From NCBI GenBank assembly GCA_961205875.1, contig OY540812.1, positions 29,769,098 to 29,833,097 on the forward strand: a stretch of DNA of 64,000 nucleotides, read 5' to 3'. Positions 22,269-33,110 of the stretch are shown here, piece after piece. Position 1 is the stretch's first letter, and each line of letters opens with the position of its first letter. Source of the stretch: Sialis fuliginosa. Lineage: Eukaryota; Arthropoda; Insecta; Megaloptera; Sialidae. The notes beneath the pieces were generated by a model. That model ran no database searches, was not told the origin of the DNA, and worked only from the letters and a program-made list of their open reading frames with translations. The position numbers were made by a program, and so were the translations under genes.

Positions 22269-24907
22269 ACAAAGAGCATGGCAGGGTAAGCATGGGCGAT
22301 CTGCCCCTGGGGAAAGTTAGGTCGATATTTTTTTTATAAAAAGGTATGACTAAAAGGTACTCTTCTACAAACTTTTGGGCCCCTGCGCCCACTAATTTTC
22401 CGGGAAATATGAAAAATGTAATTTCGAAAAAAAATTTTTTTTGCTGTAATGACTTTATAAATGTTGATCTCTGCGATATATGTTGTAGCTATACCTTAGT
22501 AGTATCATATCAATTTTTTTGAAAAATCTCCCATCAAAAATACGTAGAAATTTTTGATTCCAAAATTTTGAAAAAAATTTTTTTTTGCTTAAACGGTCTG
22601 ATACACCTACGAATTTTTTTTCATAAATACCCCTTATTATACACAAACACATATATTTTTTTCAAATTCCTACTTTGGGTGGACGGGGGGTAAAATTAAA
22701 TATGTTTACTGACCTCTATTTCTATAGTGGATTTGCATATTATGTAGTATGGTGGGTTAAAATAAGGAAACATTCGCGGATCGAAACGTAATAGTTCCTT
22801 CTCATTAATATATACATAAGAAAACGATTTTTTTGAAATCAGTCAATAAATATCTGGGGATTACGCATTAGGTCTAAAATTTCGGAAAGGCTGAAGCCGG
22901 ATAGCAATGTAAAATCGGCCTCAACACGGATTTGGCTAATTTTTATTTTCAATGTTGCTCTTTATGTGAGCATTCTTATGCCCAATTATTAGCCTCTAAA
23001 AGTTGATAGTTTTTGGGAAAAAAAATATTTACAATTTTTCAAAAAAAAAAAATGTTTTAAGAATTTTTTTTTTTGATAATGTAGAAGTTGTTTTGGTTGT
23101 AGTTGAGCGACAACTTCAGATATTTCATGAAATAATCTTCATACTTTAATATTACACCCTACAAAGTCTGAAAAGAATCGAAGTGGTAGAACATACTTAA
23201 AAAAAATTAAAATCATTGGAAGACAATATTAACATGTACAAATGCTATAGAAATAATGTAATATAAAAATAATATAAAAATGATATAAAAACAGTTATTT
23301 AAATAAAATTAATTCGAAATATTCAATATGAACGCTTCTGTCTCCCATTGCCCGTTTGTTTTAGAGTCTTGGACATACATACATTTCTTATGGTGATACA
23401 CATATTTATAGTCCAGGCCACTTTACATGAAATTGAGTTTCTTGAAATACTTCGTATAACATTTTGCAATCAAAGCTATTAAGAGTATTTTGGCCCTGCT
23501 GAATCCGAAAATCGCTGTTACCAAGCCGAAACATTGACCGGAAGTTCAATATAAAATATTTTTTGAAAAAAATTAAGATATTTGTTTAACAACATTGTTG
23601 TATGCTACCCTTATGTGAAATTTAAAATTTGCCTCCTTTCTCCCCAAAATACAATTTAAACCCAACTATGTACCTACACAGTATCTAAAACCAACTGTTC
23701 TTATTGTATTTCTTTAACTTTAAAATAATAAATGAAGTAGAATTATGTAAAATATTATTCGTTTATAACTACAAGGTTTTTTTAGGAGTGCCTAAACATC
23801 CCTTATATTTTATTATATTGCATTATATTATATTATTCTTATACATTTATATTAATATTATTTAAGTACAAAACTACACATTTAGTGATGCATCGTGTAG
23901 TTTTACTGCCCTTATATTAAAATTAATATTTGCATCCAGTGAAGTCCAAAAAAAATAAATAAATATTGAAATAGCTTTGTTATACGAATTATTTCAAGAA
24001 ACTCAATTTCATGTAAAGTGGCCTGGACTATAAATATGTGTATCACCATAAGAAATGTATGTATGTCCAAGACTGCAACCAAAACAACTTCTACATTGTC
24101 AAAAAAAAATTCTTAAAACATTTTTTTTTTTTTTGAAAAATTGTAAATATTTTTTTTTTCCAAAAACTATCAACTTTTAGAGGCTAATAATTGGGCATAA
24201 GAATGCTCACATAAAGAGCAACATTCAAAATAAAAATTAGCCAAATCCGTGTTGAGGCCGATTTTACATTGCTATCCGGCTTCAGCCTTTCCGAAATTTT
24301 AGACCTAATGCGTAATCCCCAGATATTTATTGACTGATTTCAAAAAAATCGTTTTCTTATGTATATATTAATGAGAAGGAACTATTACGTTTCGATCCGC
24401 GAATGTTTCCTTATTTTAACCCACCATACTACATAATATGCAAATCCACTATAGAAATAGAGGTCAGTAAACATATTTAATTTTACCCCCCGTCCACCCA
24501 AAGTAGGAATTTGAAAAAAATATATGTGTTTGTGTATAATAAGGGGTATTTATGAAAAAAATTTCGTAGGTGTATCAGGCCGTTTAAGCAAAAAAAATTT
24601 TTTTTCAAAATTTTGGAATCGAAAATTTCTACGTATTTTTGATGGGAGATTTTTCAAAAAAATTGATATGATACTACTAAGGTATAGCTACAACATATAT
24701 CGCAGAGATCAACATTTATAAAGTCATTACAGCAAAAAAAATTTTTTTTCGAAATTACATTTTTCAAATTTCCCGGAAAATTAGTGGGCGCAGGGGCATA
24801 AAAGTTTGTAGAAGAGTACCTTTTAGTCATACCTTTTTATAAAAAAAATATCGACCCAACTTTCCCCAGGGGCAGATCGCCTATGCTTACCCTGCCATGC
24901 TCTTTGT
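22269..24907. mobile_element. Large foldback element, 2.6 kb
   Basis: Starts ACAAAGAGCATGGCAGG and ends with its exact complement. The arms pair over more than 1 kb each: 22269-23103 with 24075-24907, and 23365-23465 with 23985-24072. The left arm carries an extra segment at about 23104-23364 that the right arm lacks. Identical mirrored 65-codon frames at 22455-22652 (minus) and 24524-24721 (plus) come from the palindrome and are not genes. The high arm identity implies a recent origin or arm-to-arm conversion. Confidence 0.9.
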
Positions 24908-25354
24908 ACATCTTTTACTAGAGGGAATCGTTTTACATATTCAATAAAAATTTCAAGTTTCTAGCTTATATAGTACGAGATATTTAGCTTAGAGTGAAAA
25001 AGACGGACGACAAAGTGAGATTAATAGGGTTTCTTCGGAACCCTAAAAAGACTTGTTAGTTTAATATTACCAGTTACTGGTTTCATAATAAGTCGCATAT
25101 TCTCAATTTAGACAATGTCCGTAGCTAGAGGTTGCCGCGCCCTCGGTGAACACATACAAGAGCCTCCTATCTTGGTGTTATTGAATATTTTTGTTTTTGT
25201 CATGTCGGTTTTTACACCTCATAAAGCTTTTCTACTAAATTTTTTAGCCCTCCCCGCTCCACCCCATATCTTGCGTCACGACGGGGGCCGGGTTTTCCAA
25301 CTCCTAGCTACGCCACTGAATTTACATAGTATCTGTTTACGATGATTTATTCCC

Positions 25355-25514
25355 CCAATACTTTAATTTTCTTCGGAACATGGAAGTAAAAGAAAAAGAA
25401 AGATCGAAGCTAAAAAATAGAACATATTTTCTACAAAAGAGGCTTTTTGGCAATCATAATAGCACCATGTTCGATCTTATTTAAATCGGAAGCAATGATG
25501 TTTCCTTAATGATC
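25355..25514 (-). pseudogene. Decayed C-terminal tail and 3' flank of ankyrin gene 1
   Basis: Read on the minus strand just past the stop of ankyrin gene 1, the sequence still aligns with the continuation in gene 2. Gene 2 reads AAAGATCGTAATGGAAAC, whereas gene 1 has TAAGATCATTAAGGAAAC, so AAA became TAA and a second stop follows. Further on GCTTCCGATTTAAAT is shared, then a block is deleted. The 3' flank with CCTTCGGAACATGGAAGT-like text and a GAAAAAGAAAGATCGAAGC block is also shared with 45280-45365. Confidence 0.8.
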
Positions 25515-28500
25515 TTAAGCGTTCACATCAGCGTCGTGGTCAACGAGGTATTTAATTATATCGTAATGTTGATGTATAGTCGCTAAATCCAAAGGCGTTA
25601 CTCCATCATTATTAACAGCTTTTATACTTGCTTTATTCTCTATCAGGAACTCTATAACGCTTATATTATTAGATTTAGCTGCAAAATGTAAAGCAGTGTT
25701 GTTGTCTATATCTCGTAAATCAATGTCTACACCACAATCTAAAAGGAATTTCAACATATCGACATTTGATTCAGAAACATAATGGAACAATAATTTTTTA
25801 TCGTTTCTAATAGAATCGATGTTTGCTCCGTGACGTACTAAATATTTTAAATCTCTTACGTCACCTTGCATCATGACATAGTCCAGAAGAGTTTTCTGGT
25901 GGTTGTTCATTATATTAACGTTAACATTTCGTTTTACAAAATATTTAAAAATTTTAAATAGATATGAATTTCTTCTCATTGCATAATGTAATACATTGTT
26001 ATTTTCGTTATCGACCATATTAACATCTGCTCCGTTATTTACCAAATAGTTCACTACACTGTAACTGCATTCTTCAGCTGCTAAATGTAAAGCAGTTGCC
26101 CCATTATGGTTAGTAGCATTAATGTTTTTAAAATATTTCATTAAATACTTTATCATTTCCATGTTAGAATCTAAGTCTTCATTTCTAATTACAAAATGTA
26201 ATAACGTATTTCCATCATTGTCCTTTACATCAACGTCAGCCCCATTTTCAATTAAATACTGCAAATGTGATAAAGACCCAAATTCCGCTGCTAGGTGTAG
26301 AACAGAACAACCTTGAGTGTTGACTGCATTCACGTCTAGGCCTTGTTTTGTTAGAATTTTCACCGATATTGTATTTGTGGATCGTGCAGCATAATGTAAT
26401 GCAGTATTTTCATCAATGTCTTTAAGGTTATAATTTATACCAAGTTTCAATAAATATAAAATAACACTGGTATCACCGGATTCAATCGCAGAATGTAGAA
26501 TTGTTTTGTTGTTGAAATTAACAGCATCGATGCTCGCTCCTAAATCAATTAAACATTTAACTAGACATAAACTGTGTTTTTCAGCTGCTGTATGTAACAC
26601 TGTTGATCCATCGATACTCTTTGTATTAATATCAGCACTGTTTTCTATCAAATATCTTATAATATTGGTGTGTCCTACAAATACAGCATAATGTAACACC
26701 GATAAGTTCTTCGAGTCTACTGCGTTGATATCAGAGCCTTTCGCGATTAGAAATTTAACGACATTTAAATTATTATACTCTACTGCAGCATGTAACGCTG
26801 TACAACCTTCATTATCAAGGATATTTACATCAGCGCCATTCTTTATTAGAAGTTTGACGATTTGTAGTTTATGAAGTCTTACAGCTTCATGGTTGATTAA
26901 CAGCTCTACAAGATCAGGTTTACGAAGTCCTACAGCAGAATGCAAGGCTGTGGAACCTGTGTTGTTTTTCGCATTTACGTCAACACCTTTTTCTATAAGA
27001 TACTTTACTACTAAACATGTCTGACCACCAGAGTTTTCCTTTTTACAGGCAACATGTAAATACGAATCACCCTCATTATTGGTAACATGTACATCAGCTC
27101 CGTGGTTAATGAGAAGTTCTACCAAGTCAAATTCACAGGATAATACAGCGTAATGTAAAGGCGTGTTTCCGTCATTGTCAAATGTATTTATAAGAATTCC
27201 TTTATTGATTAAATATTCACACATTTCTTTGTTTTTCTTTTGAACCGCCAAATGTAGTAATGTTGATCCCTTCACGTTTGTAGAAGTTGTATCACTTTCA
27301 TTTTCAACCACCAAATTTTCTAAAATGACTTTACTATCATCTGATAACTTTATTTCGCCATTTTTTATCTCAGCATCATTCTCATCTGTACAACTAGTAC
27401 TATATTCATTTTCAACTACTTCATCTTCTAAATTGTCTTCGCTATCTTCTGACTCAATTACTTTCATTCCGTATTTTTCTAACTCAGCACTATTATCATT
27501 TGTAGAATTTGTATCATTTCCAAATGAACATTCTGAACAGTAACCATTATATTCATGTCCATAAATCGAAGCATGTGAATTGTATTCACTGTCTACAGAA
27601 TACATGATTTCTATTTTATCATTATCTATTTTAGTACCATTCTTGTTTGTAGAATTAATACCAAACCCTAAACCAATAAATAATTCTAAAGCTTCTAAAT
27701 TGCCATCACGGCCAGCTACAAAAAATATATTTATTTTGTCATTTCCTACATTTTCTATATTAGCACCTTGTTCTATCAAATACAAAAAGGTTTCAACATT
27801 ATCATTTCGGGCTGCAATCGCTAATGCTGACTCTTGTTCATGATTGAGAGTGTTAATATCAATCCCTGATTCTACCAAATATTTTATAACATCATAACCA
27901 CATTTAGAAACCGCAATATGAAGATTTGTATTGCCATCGTAATCAACAGCATGAATGTTTTCTCCAGTTTCAACCAAAAGTTTAATAATTTCTAAGTCAT
28001 TCGAATACAACGAACAATTCAAAAGCGTTAACCCTTGTTCATCTTTAAAATTAATATTGCCTGAATGGTCAATCAAATACTTTACTGTTTCAATATTTCC
28101 TTTAATTTTTACGGCCACTGACAGAGCAGTTTCTTCAACCTCACTTATGACATTCACATCGACTCCTAGTTCAACAATATATTTAATTATATCAAAATTA
28201 TCTCCATCGGCTGCTATGTGAAGGATTGTGCGACCGAAATAATCTCTTGCATTTATATCAGCCCCTTTCTCAACAAAGGACTTGATAATTTCTAAATCAC
28301 ACGTTTCGACGGCTGTAAAAAATATATTATCAAAATCTGTTGCAGAACTTACGTCTGAATGACGTTTTTTTTTAATAAATATTTTTTCAAAACGTTTTAT
28401 AAAATTCACATCAGATCCTTGTTCTAACAAAAATCTTATAATATCTTTTTTGTTGTGATTTAATGCATAATGCATTGGTATATCTCCACTAGCATCACAC

Positions 28501-29606
28501 ACATTTACATTGATCCCATACTCAACTAAAGCTTTAACAACAGACAAGTGTGCTTTCTGAACAGCTTTATGTAAAAGTGCCTCATGTTCGTTCACCGTCG
28601 CTCCCAGTTCAAGTAAATAATTTACTATTTCAGAATAACCTCTTTTAACAGCTGAATATAAAAATGATTTTTTATTGCACATAGCATTAATATCTGCACC
28701 CCTGTCAATAAAATATTTAACCACCTCTAATTTGCCAGATTTGACCGCGCTATATAATATGCCATCAATTCCTTGCTCGTTTATATATGAACAAGCTCCA
28801 GAATTTACAAGAAATTCAATTATACTTAAATCACCCGTATTAGCTGCATTATTCAATGCTGTATTGTCTGTTTCATCTACGATATTTAAATCCTCCATGT
28901 TTTCTGCTAATAGTTTAACTATTTCAAGATTACCCTCTACTTCGACGGCTGCATACAGCGCTGTCTGCTTGGAATCATCTGTAGTACAAACGTCAATTCC
29001 ACATTCGATTAAATAAGACACAATTTCTTTGTTCTCTACAGATTTGACAGCGAAAAATAAAGCAGTTTGTAAATATTTATTTATTGCATTTATATCGATA
29101 CCAAATTCTACTATACATTTAACTAGATCTTGTAGGCCTGTTTCAACAGCCGCGTGAAGTGCAGTGTTATCATCACAATCTCTGACATTAAGGTCTGCGT
29201 TTTTTTCAACTAATAATTTGACGATTTCTAAGTTTTCTTGTTTTATTGCCATGAAAAGTGCCGATGTATTGTTGACATCTACAGCATTGACGTCTGCACC
29301 TTTATCTATTATAAGTTTTACGATATTTATATCGCTCGTTGCGACAGCATGATGTAGAGGTGTGGATTCATTGTAATCTAATGCAGTTACATCGGCTCCG
29401 TGGTTTAGTAAATATTCAATAATGTTTATGTTCTTAGTTTTAATAGCACAATTTAAAGGCAAATCTCCTTTATCTTTTAAGGCGTTTATATTAACACCTT
29501 CTTCTACAAGTGATTGGACTCGATCTAGATCTTCGTTTTCAATAGCCTGATGTAAGTTTTCAGTATGCATGTTATCGGTATTTTCAGTTTCTCCTGTATG
29601 ATCCAT
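25515..29606 (-). CDS. Giant ankyrin-repeat protein 1 (1363 aa)
   Basis: One uninterrupted coding exon. A 3' splice site (TTAACAG) lies 9 nt before the ATG at 29606, so there is a leader intron; the best donor is at 32792. Residues 1-17 are a short polar head. From about residue 18 to the end the protein is a chain of roughly 35 ankyrin repeats of about 33 residues (LLNHGADVTALD, LLINHGADVHVTNN, TALHAAV). It is broken at about residues 649-775 by an acidic linker rich in Glu, Asp, Asn and Ser that contains two diverged ~35-residue copies. Near residue 415 one repeat is replaced by a basic stretch KRFEKIFIKKKRHS. Near residue 910 16 residues of a repeat are lost in frame relative to gene 2. 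It ends abruptly at DHDADVNA through a nonsense change. No signal peptide, membrane segment, enzymatic or toxin domain is seen. Ankyrin solenoids bind proteins; the partner is unknown. Confidence 0.93.
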   Translation of the reverse strand: MDHTGETENTDNMHTENLHQAIENEDLDRVQSLVEEGVNINALKDKGDLPLNCAIKTKNINIIEYLLNHGADVTALDYNESTPLHHAVATSDINIVKLIIDKGADVNAVDVNNTSALFMAIKQENLEIVKLLVEKNADLNVRDCDDNTALHAAVETGLQDLVKCIVEFGIDINAINKYLQTALFFAVKSVENKEIVSYLIECGIDVCTTDDSKQTALYAAVEVEGNLEIVKLLAENMEDLNIVDETDNTALNNAANTGDLSIIEFLVNSGACSYINEQGIDGILYSAVKSGKLEVVKYFIDRGADINAMCNKKSFLYSAVKRGYSEIVNYLLELGATVNEHEALLHKAVQKAHLSVVKALVEYGINVNVCDASGDIPMHYALNHNKKDIIRFLLEQGSDVNFIKRFEKIFIKKKRHSDVSSATDFDNIFFTAVETCDLEIIKSFVEKGADINARDYFGRTILHIAADGDNFDIIKYIVELGVDVNVISEVEETALSVAVKIKGNIETVKYLIDHSGNINFKDEQGLTLLNCSLYSNDLEIIKLLVETGENIHAVDYDGNTNLHIAVSKCGYDVIKYLVESGIDINTLNHEQESALAIAARNDNVETFLYLIEQGANIENVGNDKINIFFVAGRDGNLEALELFIGLGFGINSTNKNGTKIDNDKIEIMYSVDSEYNSHASIYGHEYNGYCSECSFGNDTNSTNDNSAELEKYGMKVIESEDSEDNLEDEVVENEYSTSCTDENDAEIKNGEIKLSDDSKVILENLVVENESDTTSTNVKGSTLLHLAVQKKNKEMCEYLINKGILINTFDNDGNTPLHYAVLSCEFDLVELLINHGADVHVTNNEGDSYLHVACKKENSGGQTCLVVKYLIEKGVDVNAKNNTGSTALHSAVGLRKPDLVELLINHEAVRLHKLQIVKLLIKNGADVNILDNEGCTALHAAVEYNNLNVVKFLIAKGSDINAVDSKNLSVLHYAVFVGHTNIIRYLIENSADINTKSIDGSTVLHTAAEKHSLCLVKCLIDLGASIDAVNFNNKTILHSAIESGDTSVILYLLKLGINYNLKDIDENTALHYAARSTNTISVKILTKQGLDVNAVNTQGCSVLHLAAEFGSLSHLQYLIENGADVDVKDNDGNTLLHFVIRNEDLDSNMEMIKYLMKYFKNINATNHNGATALHLAAEECSYSVVNYLVNNGADVNMVDNENNNVLHYAMRRNSYLFKIFKYFVKRNVNVNIMNNHQKTLLDYVMMQGDVRDLKYLVRHGANIDSIRNDKKLLFHYVSESNVDMLKFLLDCGVDIDLRDIDNNTALHFAAKSNNISVIEFLIENKASIKAVNNDGVTPLDLATIHQHYDIIKYLVDHDADVNA
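27275..27660 (-). other. Acidic, fast-evolving linker inside ankyrin gene 1
   Basis: About 127 codons between two canonical ankyrin repeats. It contains ESEDSEDNLEDEVVENEY and a related SDDSKVILENLVVENES segment, consistent with an internal duplication of about 35-40 residues. Gene 2 has a linker of similar size but very different sequence; gene 3 has none, its repeats running on directly. Confidence 0.85.
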
Positions 29607-29764
29607 GATTAATATCTGTTAATAAAAAGAATTTAATAATGCTATTAAAATAGCGATATTACTTTCATTATATAAAAATATGTTGTTTAAATTTTAAATC
29701 TTACATCGATTGAAATATAATTAATCGTCTTACGTTATGGATTGGAAATTATAATATGTATTTA

Positions 29765-29850
29765 AAATAAAACGCCGAAGTGCGTTTTGGGCACGCACAT
29801 GATAGTGTTCCGTAGTTATTCTCACTACGAATTATAAAAAAAAATTATTC
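29765..29850. repeat. Dispersed repeat start 'AAGTGCG...GGGCACGCACATGATAG'
   Basis: Contains AAGTGCGTTTTGGGCACGC then ACATGATAG and TTCCGTAGT. A second copy is at 41035-41115 inside the 40061-42003 foldback. It is an interspersed-repeat terminus of a type I have seen in insect genomes (recalled, not checked). Confidence 0.65.
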
Positions 29851-30014
29851 CAAAATGTTTCATAAACTATTTTTGTTATAGTGTTTGTTATAATTTTGAT
29901 TTACAATCAGAAAGATGAAAATAATGACCTTTCGAAGGTTGCCAGAAACAAATTTCATAACTTTGTGTTACCTACATTATAGTACGTCTATGGTTCATGG
30001 CAAATACAGCCAAA

Positions 30015-30680
30015 ACGCTGCAATTTTTTGATTGGAGTATGCCACTTTCTGTGGTCATATATTTTATATTTATTGTATAAGAAAGTTCAGTGACATCCAT
30101 GACAGATTTTTCAATTTTTTAACTATGCCATATGAGAAAATTGATCTCAACAAAAAATGTCATATGATAAAAGGTAAACTTGACTTGGAATGATCCAAAC
30201 ATAGTCCATTTTTCTTAGTTTAACACGCTATTTCCAAAGAAGTTGTTAATTAAAACTGTATTATCATGTTATCAGTGGAACGCTGAAAAAAATGTATTTC
30301 TTTTTTATAAGAGGTAAAAAATGATATTGGGCACAATAAAAAAGTTATATAAAAATTAAGTTCGTAAGAAAAGTAAAATTTTCAGATTTTCAAAAATTGT
30401 GGGGAACCCTTAGGATTTAAAAAAAAACTGAATAATTACGAAAAATAATCTTCTCAATAAGAACTTCAAAACAAACAAAAAGAAAATTTAAATCGGATGA
30501 CTAGGAGCTGAGATACAGTCAATTTAATAAAAACGGTGGGGGCCACCTTTAATAGCCGATATCATGGTGTTCTACACGGATTTTAAAGTAGCTCCCTATC
30601 TGAAAATCTTTCCATTGACCTTATCTATGAGCACAGAAAGTGTCATACCCCAATCAAAAAGTGCAGTTTTTTTCGTAAAA
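30015..30680. mobile_element. Foldback element
   Basis: GATTGGAGTATGCCACTTTC near 30035 pairs with GTGTCATACCCCAATC near 30640. Arms are about 60 bp or more with mismatches. No coding region. Confidence 0.65.
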
Positions 30681-31399
30681 CCCTAAAATTTGGGAACAAG
30701 TCACCATATTTTCTAAACAATTGAATGTATGAAAAAATTTTTTTTACAAAAGTTTCATACTTTTTTATTATCTTTAAAATTATCTACTTTTGGATATACC
30801 GTTCCATTTGATTTTGCTGAGAAACGGGCATGTACCACTCAAACTACCCCCAAGGGGGAGTTTTAGGAGGTTGAAAATATTTTCCTGAAATTCTTTAGGG
30901 TCGATATATATAGTAAATTTTTTATTATAAAACTCTATATTCAATAGTTTAGGCGTAAAACATAGTGGACGGGTGGTCTGGAACACCCGCTACTAGATAA
31001 GTAGTAAATAATTGTGTAGAATAAAAAGATTCACCTAGAGTCGAACGGGGTAAATATGAAACACCAAAAAAATGGGGTAAAAGTGAAACAGGCTTACAAC
31101 TAAAAAACTAATTTGTTTATAGGAGAATTATAAAAACTGACATCTCATTAAAGGTTTGTTAAAGCGACCTGAAAATATGAATCGCCTAATAAGTGATGTG
31201 TCACCCCTACAAATTTCCCTGTTAGTCGATGTCAAAACTTTTTCTTAAATTAGAGGTTAAAAATGAAAAACACACTTTTTTCATTTTTAAAGTCCGTGTT
31301 GTATCGTACAGTTCAAATCACGAAAGTATTTAAAATGGTTATTCATAAGCGCATCTAGTAGAAAAAAAAATTTTTTTTTGGCATTTATATTCATATAGG

Positions 31400-31662
31400 T
31401 ACAGCCAGTTATTTACGTCACTATACCACCACCAGACATGGATGACTGGGAGGATCGGGAAGTTCCCTAGGGCAATCAGGGCAGGAAACAGTCACGAAGC
31501 CCATATCATCCACGGGTAACGTCCTAGGAACAGACAATAAGTTCTTATTTCTATCTTAGCCTATACAGTCGTTGTCGAATTGCTCCCATACAGCTCCGTA
31601 TGCTTCTGATTCTACAGCTGCCACGGAGGTGCACTAACGCTATTCTCAACGACTGTATTACA
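31400..31662. other. GC-richer stretch of unknown origin with small inverted repeat
   Basis: Markedly richer in GC than its surroundings. A short inverted pair TACAGTCGTTG / CAACGACTGTA bounds 31565-31660. Minus-strand reading contains CCTGTTTCCTGCCCTGATTG-like text but no sustained frame. Possibly the remnant of a retroelement; not identifiable by eye. Confidence 0.35.
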
Positions 31663-32029
31663 AAATTATCCTAACTGGCTGTTACAATTGTATTTTTGAC
31701 TTAATTATAAAGTTATAAATTATTTTATATATATCTATATCTATTGTGCTCAGAAAAAAATTAAAGTATGAATTTGTTTCGTTAACTGTGAAAAAACATG
31801 AAAGATTTGTATTTTGTTTCACTTTTACCACAGTTGACCCTATATTTTTCAAAAATCCTAAACCATAATGCAAAGTCGCAGGCACACCTAGTTTTTAAAT
31901 ATGCGAAAATTCTGACAAAGAGATAAAAATTTATTTCACTTTAAATGCCACATAAAATTTATTTAAAAAAAATGCGCATATTTTTATTTGAAGCATGACG
32001 TACACTACAACAAATACATACATAAGGTA

Positions 32030-32740
32030 CTGGCACTAGTTATGACCGCTATAAGAGCAAGATTAATTATTTTTGTGATTGACGGGCTTCTTTTTTATAG
32101 TTCTCATGAACTCATGTTACTAATAAAACAACTCTTTATTTAATCAATTTAATTACCAAAGTCCGCAAATATAATTTTTTTTTTTTTTTAATTACAGCCT
32201 TTTATTAACTTCCCAACTAGAAGTTATTGTAATCGGTCCGAAAATCAAAATAAAAAACGGAAACAATAAATAATCAGTATTCAAGTATTTATAATCATAC
32301 TGTGTTGGGAAGTTGATTGTGTGGACCTAAATGGTCTCACCCCACCCCAAGCTTGTTTTGTTTATGCTTTTTCTCCAGTAATGGATAAAGTAAAACCAGT
32401 AATGAGCACACAGTGATGGACACTTCTTAATGATTACAAAATGATAAGTACTAACAACACAAAAGATATAAAAGAAAGAATCGACAAATTTGAAATAATG
32501 TAAAGCAGTTGCTATGATAATAAATAATAATAATATAATAATTCATAAATAAGTTAAACTAATAATTAGTTTAAATGTCCACCATTTTGATACCTATTGG
32601 CCGATTGTCATCAAATCACGCTGTAAGACAGTTAAATGTATATAGGTTAATATTCAGAAATTGTAGTAATCAAATATTAACAAATATTTCCAATTCAGTA
32701 CATTTAATTAAAAAATAGCCATACTGATGCCAGTACCTTA
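32030..32740. repeat. Shared ankyrin-cluster flank modules A and B
   Basis: Module A (32030-32400) matches 44500-44615 and 54625-54790 (ACTCATGTTACTAATAAAAC, ATTACCAAAGTCCGCAAAT). Module B (32459-32740) matches 1-290 and 54830-55300. The same orientation at each place indicates segmental duplication together with the ankyrin genes. Confidence 0.75.
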
Positions 32741-32792
32741 TTTGTTAATAATATTGTGTAAACAAGAAATTAAATTATTCTATAATACTTAC

Positions 32793-33095
32793 ATTGTAAT
32801 AAATTGTCTTGTATATTGACTATTTTATAATATTTAATTGTATGTGTGGAAAAGCACTTGTTAACTCCAACGCTTGCAAAGAGCGAATGCGTCCGTCACA
32901 GGATGAGTGAGTGCATTGGGAAATTATGAATCATCTTAAAACTAGAACATCTCCAGAGCCGACCCGGAAATCGCGAGGTCCGGTGCAAAACTTGAGCGCG
33001 AGGCCCTTTTAGTATAATCTCGATGGGGAAGGGGGAGATCTCGAATAAAGTTGGCCGCAATGTAGATATTTAATATTTATCTGGATTTTATAATT
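32793..33095 (-). promoter_or_regulatory. Module C: candidate leader exon and promoter of ankyrin gene 1
   Basis: On the minus strand a donor GTAAGTATTATAGAATA follows TTATTACAAT. The right-hand text, with TCATCCTGTGACG, GCATTCGCTCT, TTCATAATTTCCC and TGGAGT, is conserved at 54327-54620 in front of gene 2. A shorter equivalent donor, GTAAGTAGTATAGAATA, stands in front of gene 3 (63854). The transcription start cannot be placed. Confidence 0.55.
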
Positions 33096-33110
33096 CTTAA
33101 TTATTATTAA

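Larger units (their letters stand above)
29607..32792 (-). other. Inferred leader intron of ankyrin gene 1
   Basis: Acceptor TTAACAG ends at 29616. The donor is GTAAGTATTATAGAATA starting at 32792 on the minus strand. The interval holds a foldback element (30015-30680), a dispersed repeat at 29765-29850, a GC-richer stretch at 31400-31640 and repeats A and B. The donor assignment rests on similarity with the other two ankyrin genes. Confidence 0.6.

Noticed and set aside
22455-22652. 65-codon frame on the minus strand, mirrored at 24524-24721
   Set aside because: Both are the same palindrome arm read from opposite sides; low-complexity Lys/Phe-rich translation.
25515-29606. Latrotoxin-like protein
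   Set aside because: Ankyrin repeats begin within about 18 residues of the start; the large non-repeat N-terminal region of latrotoxins is absent, as is a signal peptide.
32823-32829. TATAAAA motif near the ankyrin gene 1 leader donor
   Set aside because: Only about 30 nt from the donor, which would leave almost no exon; AT-rich background makes such motifs common.
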